Shown here piece by piece: positions 27,137 to 33,963 of a DNA stretch of 64,000 nucleotides. A program made the position numbers and the translations under genes. The DNA comes from Acidiferrimicrobium sp. IK (lineage in GTDB: Bacteria > Actinomycetota > Acidimicrobiia > Acidimicrobiales > Palsa-688), in assembly GCF_025499425.1 (NCBI RefSeq), contig NZ_JAIMCB010000006.1, forward strand, positions 186,001-250,000, given 5' to 3'. Position 1 is the first letter of the stretch, and each line of letters starts with the position of its first letter. The notes beneath the pieces were generated by a model. That model searched no databases. It saw nothing but the letters and a program-made list of their open reading frames with translations, and was not told where the DNA came from.

Positions 27137-27634
27137 GTGTCGACAGTCGGGGATTCGAGAGCCGTCGAGCTGACATGGAGGTCGAGGCCGGTCGGCTCAG
27201 GGGCCTTGGTTGGTGTGGGCGCCGCCGCGTTCTTGGACGAGACGCTGTTCCATCAGATCCTTCATTGGCATCACTTTTGGGACGGAGGCTCCCAAAGTGC
27301 AGGGCTGGTGTCCGACGGCTTGTTTCACCTGGCGGGCACCCTGTGCCTCGTCTCCGGTCTGTTCCTCTTCGCTGACCTCCGACGTCGCGGCACCTTCAAC
27401 CGGCCCTTGTGGTGGGCCGGATTCTGTTTCGGCAACGGCGGGTTCGAGCTCTACGACGGGATCGTCCAGCACAAGATCCTGCACCTCCACCAGATCCGCT
27501 ATCACGTGACCCTGTGGCCCTATGACGTCACCTGGAACGTCATCGCGGCGATCATCCTAATCGTCGGGTTCGTCCTCTACCGGAGAGCTGTCCGGGCGCC
27601 GTCCGGGCGACAAGCGGGCGACCTGCATCGATGA
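27137..27634 (+). CDS. DUF2243 membrane protein
   Basis: The 165-aa protein has four hydrophobic segments with conserved histidines: FLDETLFHQILHWHHFW, GLFHLAGTLCLVSGLFLF, FCFGNGGFELYDGIVQHKIL and HLHQIRYHVTLWPYDVTWNV. GTG 27137 is set by AGGAGGAG just upstream. The His-rich membrane layout suggests metal (copper) or heme handling, but DUF2243 has no firm function. Its stop overlaps the CtaG gene by 4 bp (ATGA), so the two are co-translated; both may serve oxidase assembly. Confidence 0.85.
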   Translation: MSTVGDSRAVELTWRSRPVGSGALVGVGAAAFLDETLFHQILHWHHFWDGGSQSAGLVSDGLFHLAGTLCLVSGLFLFADLRRRGTFNRPLWWAGFCFGNGGFELYDGIVQHKILHLHQIRYHVTLWPYDVTWNVIAAIILIVGFVLYRRAVRAPSGRQAGDLHR

Positions 27635-28503
27635 GCTCGGCGGCGGGCTGGCAATCCGGCGCCACTGGCCTCGTCGTAGTTGCGCTCCCCGCGGCCGGCT
27701 ACCTAGCCGGGCGAGTGCGCCTTGCGAGCCGAGGTGGCCACTGGCCGCTGGCAAGGGATGGAGCATTCGCTGGAGGATGGCTGTGCGTCGCCATCGCCGT
27801 CGCCTCGCCGCTAGCGGCCCGAGACGAGCAGTTCCCGGTGCATGTCGTGCAACACATCTTGCTCGGGGTGCTCGCGCCGGTCCTGCTTGCCCTCTCCGGT
27901 CCGGTCACGCTGCTGTTGCGGGTCTCGACGCCGGCGGTGCGTCGTTTCGTGACCCGAGTGCTGCGCAGTCGCGCAGTGGGATGGTTGTCCTGGGCGCCGG
28001 TGGGGGCCGTCCTGTCGGTCGGGGCCATGTACCCCCTGTACCTCACCGGGATCTACCGCTTCACGCTGCGCCATCCACTGGCCCACGCCGCCTTGCACGC
28101 CCACATGCTCCTGGCGGGGTGCCTGTTCGCCTGGGCGCTGGTGGGTGTCGACCCGGTCCACAACCGAGGATCATGGCGGGTGCGGCTCGTCGCGTTGACC
28201 GGGGCCCTCGCGGCGCACGCCATCCTGGCTTTGTACCTCTACGTACATGCCGGCGCCCTGGCCCAGCCGGGGGTGACCGGTACCAGCGGTGACTGGAGGC
28301 TTGGCGCGGAGATCCTGTGGTACGGCGGGGATGCGGCCGACCTGGCTGTGATCGTTGCGTTCTTCGGCCAGTGGTATCGCCGTGGTGGACGTGAGCTGCG
28401 GAGGCAGCGAGAGCTGCAGGCGGTAGGCGTCCGTGGGGCAGCCAGCACCGATCGGCCGCGCCCTTATGAGCCGCAGGCTGGAGCCGGCCCGCTCCCGGAG
28501 TAG
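27631..28503 (+). CDS. ctaG: cytochrome c oxidase assembly protein, caa3-CtaG family
   Basis: The 290-aa protein has seven predicted membrane helices with the family's histidines (FPVHVVQHILLGVLAPVLL, HPLAHAALHAHMLLAGCLF, GAEILWYGGDAADLAVIVAF). CtaG of this type aids copper insertion into or assembly of caa3-type cytochrome oxidase. No oxidase genes are in the window; only dead cytochrome bd genes lie nearby. Translationally coupled to the DUF2243 gene. The C-terminal ~40 residues are polar and probably cytoplasmic. Confidence 0.88.
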   Translation: MSSAAGWQSGATGLVVVALPAAGYLAGRVRLASRGGHWPLARDGAFAGGWLCVAIAVASPLAARDEQFPVHVVQHILLGVLAPVLLALSGPVTLLLRVSTPAVRRFVTRVLRSRAVGWLSWAPVGAVLSVGAMYPLYLTGIYRFTLRHPLAHAALHAHMLLAGCLFAWALVGVDPVHNRGSWRVRLVALTGALAAHAILALYLYVHAGALAQPGVTGTSGDWRLGAEILWYGGDAADLAVIVAFFGQWYRRGGRELRRQRELQAVGVRGAASTDRPRPYEPQAGAGPLPE

Positions 28504-28544
28504 GTGGGTGGTCGACCTCGAGCGCCGGTGCGCATACTTGTGAC

Positions 28545-29399
28545 GTGCGCGTGGATCGCAGGAGTGCTGTGCCGTTGTGGAGCCAGGTGCTCGACGACCT
28601 GCGCGGTCGTTTGTCGGCAGGGGAGTTCGCCGAGGGTTTCCCTGGTGACGTGGAGCTGACGTCGCAGTACCGGGTTAGCCGTCAGACGGTCCGCGAGGCG
28701 CTGCGACGCCTGCAGCAAGAGGGCGTGATCGAGCGGGGTCGCGGGCGCGGCACCTTCGTGCGCCAACGCCCGGTCGAGCAGCAGATGGGCACCCTCTACA
28801 GCCTGTACAGGTCGGCGGAGGAGCAAGGCTTCGTCCAGGAGAGCCAGGTCCGCTTCCTCGAGGTCCGCCGGGATCCGGAGGCGGCGGCGATGCTGGGTCG
28901 GGGGCCGGCGGACCCGCTCGTCTACCTCGAGCGGGTCCGCATGATCGACGGGCACCCGGTGGTGCTCGACTGCTCGTGGTTGCCGGCACAACTGGCCTCC
29001 CCCCTCTTGGACGCCGATTTCCACCGCACCGCCCTCTATCAAGAGATGGATGCCCGCTGCGGCCTGCGCCCCGATGCCGGCTGGGAGCGGGTGTCGCCGG
29101 TGTTGCCCACGCCCGAGCAACGGGCCCTGCTCGGTATGCGGGTCCGCAGCCCGGCCTACGGGATCGAGCGGCTCGCCTGCCAGGGCAACCTGGCCGTGGA
29201 GTGGCGCCACGGCGTGATCCGGGCGGACCGGTTCCGCTTCGTCGCCCGCTGGGGCGGTGGCCGGGTCGACGCCGCCTTCGAGTCCCCCTCGGGAGGGCGG
29301 GCAGCAGCGTGCTCGCAGCCTGTGCCGGCCGCGACCGCAGAGGTCGAGTCGCCTCCCCAGCGACGGGGCGGCCGACGAGGTTCAGCGGTGGGCGGGTAG
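28545..29399 (+). CDS. GntR-family regulator with UTRA domain
   Basis: The 284-aa protein has a GntR winged helix at residues 1-70 (LWSQVLDDLRGRLSAGEF, YRVSRQTVREALRRLQQEG, GRGRGTFV) and a UTRA-type effector domain at ~85-245 (SRFLEVRRDPEAAAMLG-like start, LVYLERVRMIDGHPVVLD, YGIERLACQGNLAVEWRHGVIRADRF). Effector and targets are unknown. Its 3' end overlaps the convergent chloride-channel gene by 18 bp. The last ~45 residues are low complexity. Confidence 0.87.
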   Translation: MRVDRRSAVPLWSQVLDDLRGRLSAGEFAEGFPGDVELTSQYRVSRQTVREALRRLQQEGVIERGRGRGTFVRQRPVEQQMGTLYSLYRSAEEQGFVQESQVRFLEVRRDPEAAAMLGRGPADPLVYLERVRMIDGHPVVLDCSWLPAQLASPLLDADFHRTALYQEMDARCGLRPDAGWERVSPVLPTPEQRALLGMRVRSPAYGIERLACQGNLAVEWRHGVIRADRFRFVARWGGGRVDAAFESPSGGRAAACSQPVPAATAEVESPPQRRGGRRGSAVGG

Positions 29400-30812
29400 G
29401 CGGGCCGAATAGATGGAGTAGCCGTCGACGTGGCGCGCCACGGCAGTGGCGATGAACGTGGCGGCCATGATCGGCACCATCAGCTGGAAGCCACTGTGGG
29501 TCAGCTCGAGGACCAGCACGAGCCCGGCGAGGGGTGCTTGTATCGAAGCTCCGAGCATGCTGGCACCGCCGACGATGGCAAAGGCCCCGACCGGAGCGCC
29601 TGGCCACAGCATCGACCAGGCGATCCCGGTGAAGGCCCCAAAGACCGCCCCGGTGCTCATGAACGGGGTGAACAGCCCTCCGGACGCGCCCCCGCCGATG
29701 CAGAGAGCGGTGACCAGGGGCTTGAGGGCAAACAGAGCGAAGAGGGCCAGCAGGCTGCCCTGGCCTAAAAATGCCCTGTGGGCCATGTCCTTGCCGTTGC
29801 CGAACAGGCCCGGGTAGGCGATGCCGATGACGCCGAGGACCGAGAAGGCGAGGAGGGGACCGGCTATGGCGGCTCGGCCGCTCAGTCGATGGTGCGACAC
29901 CCAGCCGATGAGCCGGATGTAACCGGAGGCCAGCAGCCCGATTATCGGGGCAGCGAGGAGGGCCCAGACGAACAACGACGTCGTGAAGTGGTAGCTGGGG
30001 ATGTCGAGGTAGGTGGCGTGCTGTGGCAGATAGAGCCAGGCGACGGCGGTGGCGATCCAGGCGCACCCCACCGCCGGCAGGACCACGGGCAGGGTAACCG
30101 AGCCGACCAGGAGCTCGGCGGTGAACAGCGCCCCACCCAAGGGGACGTTGTACACCGCGGCCAGCCCGGCGCCGGCTCCGCAGGCCACCAGCAGACGTCG
30201 CTGCGCGGTGTTGAGCCCCAACCATCCTGACGCGACGCTGCCGGACACGCCGCCCATCAGCTTGGGAGCGGCCTCCCTGCCGATCGAGGCGCCCATACCG
30301 ATGACCACCTCGGAGATCAGCCCGGTCAGCAGGCTGCGCCGCGGCGACAGGCGGCCGTCGCCGGTCCAGATCACCTCGTCCACTTCTGAGTGCTCGCCCT
30401 TGGTCCACTTGCGCAGCAGGTACCAGGCAGGACCGGCAAACGCCCCGGCAGCGGCGAGCGACGCCACCCGGTGCAGACCGCTGGCTCGCTCGACGTGGTT
30501 CTGGAAGTCACCGGGTCCTGTTCCGAACACGAGGTGCTCCAGGCCGAAGAGCACCACCATCATCAGGTCCCCGGCAAGGCCTGTCGCCACCCCGGTGATC
30601 GCCAGCGCCAACCAGAAGCGGGGGGTGAGGGTGGCGTCACCCTCGTCGGTGTTGTTGGGCTGCTCAGTGGCCCCGCGCCCCGACGGCAGGCGTCGAGGTA
30701 CCAGAGGCGCGGGCACCCGGACGCGCCGGAGGTGCGGCGGGGCGCCACCGGACCACAGTCGTGCTGCCCGTCGCCGGGGGCGGGAGCTGGGTGGGTTAGT
30801 GGGGTCGTCCAT
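29382..30812 (-). CDS. CLC-family chloride channel/transporter
   Basis: The 476-aa protein has about ten membrane helices and the CLC selectivity motifs: GMGASIGREAAPKLMG (GREGP-like, here REAAP), CIGGGASGGLFTPFMSTGA, and GGASMLGASIQAPLAG. The external gating Glu of GREGP is present as GREAA. CLC proteins exchange Cl-/H+ or F-, aiding acid resistance or ion balance. The first ~60 residues are basic and Pro-rich, so the true start may lie downstream. It is convergent with the GntR gene and divergent from the persulfide dioxygenase gene. Confidence 0.88.
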   Translation of the reverse strand: MDDPTNPPSSRPRRRAARLWSGGAPPHLRRVRVPAPLVPRRLPSGRGATEQPNNTDEGDATLTPRFWLALAITGVATGLAGDLMMVVLFGLEHLVFGTGPGDFQNHVERASGLHRVASLAAAGAFAGPAWYLLRKWTKGEHSEVDEVIWTGDGRLSPRRSLLTGLISEVVIGMGASIGREAAPKLMGGVSGSVASGWLGLNTAQRRLLVACGAGAGLAAVYNVPLGGALFTAELLVGSVTLPVVLPAVGCAWIATAVAWLYLPQHATYLDIPSYHFTTSLFVWALLAAPIIGLLASGYIRLIGWVSHHRLSGRAAIAGPLLAFSVLGVIGIAYPGLFGNGKDMAHRAFLGQGSLLALFALFALKPLVTALCIGGGASGGLFTPFMSTGAVFGAFTGIAWSMLWPGAPVGAFAIVGGASMLGASIQAPLAGLVLVLELTHSGFQLMVPIMAATFIATAVARHVDGYSIYSARLPAHR

Positions 30813-30885
30813 GGTTGGGTGTGCTGATCAGGCCGGTGGCTCGGCCCCGAGCCGCCGGATCGCACCTGGCTCGTGCGATCGATGG

Positions 30886-30917
30886 TTGACAGACGCGGAC
30901 CGAAGCGATTTTATAGT
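30886..30917 (+). promoter_or_regulatory. putative promoter of the persulfide dioxygenase operon
   Basis: TTGACA at 30886-30891 is followed by an AT-rich TTTTATAGT. TTTTAT is at 17-bp spacing (30909-30914) and TATAGT at 20 bp (30912-30917). This AT-rich island stands out in high-GC sequence ~70 bp before GTG 30988. Confidence 0.5.
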
Positions 30918-30987
30918 ACTGACATTCGCACATAGCCGGCTGGGCCATGGCCCTGGCGGCGTGACGGTAGTGGCGAAAGGTGGTGTC

Positions 30988-32358
30988 GTGGCTGAGATCG
31001 TGACGATCGAGACACCGGCGTTGGGGGACCGCAGCTACCTCGTGCATGACGCCGAGGTGGCGGTGGTAATCGATCCTCAGCGCGACATCGACCGGGTGCT
31101 CGACGCGGCGGAAGCACTCGGCGTGCGCGTCACACACGTGTTGGAGACGCACCTGCACAACGACTACGTGACCGGGGGGCTGGCGTTGGCGCAGCGGCTC
31201 GGCGCTGCTTATGTAGTGCCGGAGGGAGATCAGGTTGCGTTCGATCGGGTGCCTGCTCGGGATGGTGACCGCATCGCTACCGGTCGGTTAGTGGTCACGC
31301 CAGTGCATACCCCCGGGCACACACCCAACCACATGGCGTACGTCGTCGGCGAAGACGGGGGGCGGCAGGTGGCGGTGTTCACGGGCGGCTCAATGCTCTT
31401 CGGGGCAGTCGGGCGCACGGACCTGGTCGCCGACGAGCGCACCGACGAGCTGACCCGGGCCCAGTACCGGTCGGTGCGGCGTCTCGCCACCGAGCTGCCC
31501 GACGAGGTGTCGGTTCACCCCACCCATGGGTTCGGGAGCTTCTGTTCGGCCACCAAGACCAGCGGTGACGCGTCCACGATCGGCCAGGAGCGCACCCAAA
31601 ACCTGGCGTTGGTGACCGAGGACGAGGATGCCTTCGTCCAACAGCTCCTCGCCGGCTTGGGCGCCTACCCGAGCTACTACGTCCACATGGGGGCGCTCAA
31701 CGCCGCCGGACCGGAGGCGCCGGACCTGTCCCTGCCACAGGAGGTCGACGCCGAGGAGCTGCGCCGACGGGTCGCCGCGGGCGAATGGGTCGTCGACCTG
31801 CGCCAACGACAGGCGTTCGCCCGGCTGCACATGGCGGGGACGGTGTCGATCGAGATCGGAGATCCCTTCGCCACCTACTTCGGTTGGACGCTGCCCTGGC
31901 ATGCACCGGTGACGTTGGTGGGCGACAGCAGGGAGCAGGTGGCTGCGGCGCGCCGCCAGCTCGTCCGGATCGGTGTGGACCACCTGGCCGGTGCCGCGGC
32001 GGGCGACATCGAGGAGATGGCCGGCGGGCACACGTCGCGCTACCGGGTGGCCAAGTTCGCCGACCTGGCCGAGACCTACGGCCGCGACGGCGTGGTGGTC
32101 TTGGACGTGCGCCGCCCCGACGAGTGGAGCGAGGGCCACCTGGCCGGTGCCGCCCACATCCCGTTCTGGGAGTTGGCTGACCGGGTGGGCGAGGTGCCTG
32201 ACGGTGAGGTGTGGGTGCACTGCGCCAGCGGGTTTCGGGCCTCGATCGCGTCGTCCATCCTGGACCGGGCCGGCCGCCAGGCTGTGCTGATCGACGACGA
32301 CTGGGAGCAGGCCAGGGACGTGGGCCTGCCGATAGCCTCCCCGACCGGCGCCGCTTAG
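30988..32358 (+). CDS. cstB: CstB-like persulfide dioxygenase with two rhodanese domains
   Basis: The 456-aa protein from GTG 30988 (AAAGG seven bases before) has a metallo-beta-lactamase persulfide dioxygenase domain (residues 1-~235; THLHNDYVTGG, HTPGHTPNH, FTGGSMLFGAVGRTDL), a rhodanese-like domain without a catalytic Cys (~255-345, VVDLRQRQAFARLHMAG), and a C-terminal rhodanese with active loop CASGFRAS (Cys at ~411). This is the CstB layout, in which persulfide is oxidised to sulfite and thiosulfate. It fits the CstR-type repressor in the same island. Iron is the usual metal. It heads a run of genes continuing into the Fe-S/Mo genes. Confidence 0.87.
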   Translation: MAEIVTIETPALGDRSYLVHDAEVAVVIDPQRDIDRVLDAAEALGVRVTHVLETHLHNDYVTGGLALAQRLGAAYVVPEGDQVAFDRVPARDGDRIATGRLVVTPVHTPGHTPNHMAYVVGEDGGRQVAVFTGGSMLFGAVGRTDLVADERTDELTRAQYRSVRRLATELPDEVSVHPTHGFGSFCSATKTSGDASTIGQERTQNLALVTEDEDAFVQQLLAGLGAYPSYYVHMGALNAAGPEAPDLSLPQEVDAEELRRRVAAGEWVVDLRQRQAFARLHMAGTVSIEIGDPFATYFGWTLPWHAPVTLVGDSREQVAAARRQLVRIGVDHLAGAAAGDIEEMAGGHTSRYRVAKFADLAETYGRDGVVVLDVRRPDEWSEGHLAGAAHIPFWELADRVGEVPDGEVWVHCASGFRASIASSILDRAGRQAVLIDDDWEQARDVGLPIASPTGAA

Positions 32359-32387
32359 CCCACCCGAGCGACCAAGAGGGAGGACTC

Positions 32388-33932
32388 TTGCGTTACGGCT
32401 TCGCAATTGACCAGCGGACATGTATCGGCTGTCACGCGTGCACGGTGGCGTGCAAGACCGAGCATCAGATACCGGTCGGGCAGTTCCGCACGTGGGTCAA
32501 GTACGTCGACAAGGGGGAGTGGCCGGCCTCGACCCGTGCGTTCGGGGTGATGCGTTGCAACCACTGCACCGACGCCCCGTGCGTCAAGATCTGTCCCACG
32601 CAGGCGCTGTTCAAGCGTGACGACGGGATCGTCGACTTTGACAAGGATCGTTGCATTGGCTGCAAGAGCTGCATGCAGGGTTGTCCGTACGACGCGATCT
32701 ACATAGACGAGGACACACACACCGCGGCCAAGTGCAACTACTGCGCCCATCGGGTCGACGACGGCCTCGAGCCGGCGTGCGTGGTGGTCTGCCCTACCCA
32801 TTCCATCTGGGCCGGCGACCTCGACGACCCGACGAGCGGGGTCGCCCGGCTGGTGGCCACCAACCCCACCGCGGTCCGGTCCCCGGAGCAGGACACCGGA
32901 CCCAACGTCTTCTACCTCGGAGCCGACCGGGCGGTGCTCGACCCGACGCTGGCCCCCGTGGACGGCTCGTACCTGTGGGCCGAGCCCGACGCCCAACGCC
33001 GGGCAGTGGCCGCCGAGTTTGCCCCTGACGCGGTCAGCGGTGCCAAGACGACGCTCAACACCGCTCACCCACGCCCTTGGGGCTGGCGGGTCACCACCTA
33101 CCTGTGGACCAAAGGGGTCGGGTCCGGGGCGCTCCTCGTGACCTCCGGGGCTCTCCTGGCAGGCATCCCCCCGATGGGGGTGCTGCGCCTCGCCGCGCCG
33201 GCGGTGGCCGTGGGCTTCACCGCCGTCACCGGCGGCCTGCTGGTCTGGGACCTCAAGCGTCCCGAACGGTTCTTGTACATCTTCACCAAGCCCAACCCGA
33301 GTTCGTGGCTGTTCTGGGGCTCGGTGTGCCTGGCCGGCTATTCAGCGGTGGGGGGGACGTGGTTGGCCGCTGCCCTGGCTGACTCCGCTGGCCTCCTCGG
33401 ACCCGCCGGTTTCGCCCGGGTCGTGGGCTCCCTGCGCTGGGCGGCGATCCCGACTGCGGTGGCCGCCGCCGGCTACACCGCCTTTCTCTTCGCCCAAGCC
33501 GAGGGCCGGGACCTTTGGCAGTCCAAGATGCTGCTGCCGCACCTCGTCGTGCAGGCCGTCCAGGGCGGCTCGGGCGTACTGCTGGCCCTGTCGGCGGTGA
33601 CCGGCGGGCCGCCGGCTGTGACCCGGATGCTCGCCGGGACCTTCGTGGCGGCGTCAGCCGCCAACACTGCTTCGCTGGCCCTCGAGTACGGCACCGGGCA
33701 TGAGACCAAGCAAGCCGCGGCCGCCGCGCGGATGATCACCCATGGTCGCTACCGCAAGCTGTTCTGGGCCGGGGTGGTCGGTGTCGGGGGCCTGGCGGCC
33801 ACCTTGGCGGTGCCGGGTATCAAGGGCCGCCATCTGCGCCGTGCTGCGCTGGGCGGCCTCCTCGGCCAGGCCTCCCTGATCGCCTACGAGTCGGTGTTCG
33901 TCCGGGCCGGACAGGACGTGCCGCTCTCGTGA
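32388..33932 (+). CDS. ferredoxin-NrfD fusion (electron-transfer and membrane quinone subunits in one)
   Basis: The 514-aa protein is read from TTG 32388 with GAGGGAGG just upstream. Residues 1-~155 are a four-cluster [4Fe-4S] ferredoxin of the PsrB/PhsB/DmsB kind (RTCIGCHACTVACKTEH, CNHCTDAPCVKICPTQA, RCIGCKSCMQGCPYDAI, CNYCAHRVDDG). Residues ~240-514 are an NrfD/PsrC-like membrane domain with about eight helices (YIFTKPNPSSWLFWGSVCL). The two are usually separate genes. It would link the membrane quinone pool to the molybdopterin enzyme encoded next. No signal peptide is seen. Confidence 0.87.
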   Translation: MRYGFAIDQRTCIGCHACTVACKTEHQIPVGQFRTWVKYVDKGEWPASTRAFGVMRCNHCTDAPCVKICPTQALFKRDDGIVDFDKDRCIGCKSCMQGCPYDAIYIDEDTHTAAKCNYCAHRVDDGLEPACVVVCPTHSIWAGDLDDPTSGVARLVATNPTAVRSPEQDTGPNVFYLGADRAVLDPTLAPVDGSYLWAEPDAQRRAVAAEFAPDAVSGAKTTLNTAHPRPWGWRVTTYLWTKGVGSGALLVTSGALLAGIPPMGVLRLAAPAVAVGFTAVTGGLLVWDLKRPERFLYIFTKPNPSSWLFWGSVCLAGYSAVGGTWLAAALADSAGLLGPAGFARVVGSLRWAAIPTAVAAAGYTAFLFAQAEGRDLWQSKMLLPHLVVQAVQGGSGVLLALSAVTGGPPAVTRMLAGTFVAASAANTASLALEYGTGHETKQAAAAARMITHGRYRKLFWAGVVGVGGLAATLAVPGIKGRHLRRAALGGLLGQASLIAYESVFVRAGQDVPLS

Positions 33933-33963
33933 AACCAGCGCCGTCGTCGTGAAAGGGGACCAC

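Noticed and set aside
30049-30987. Upstream extension of the persulfide dioxygenase frame by over 300 codons
   Set aside because: It runs antisense through the CLC gene and has no family similarity; GTG 30988 has a ribosome binding site and the domain begins there.
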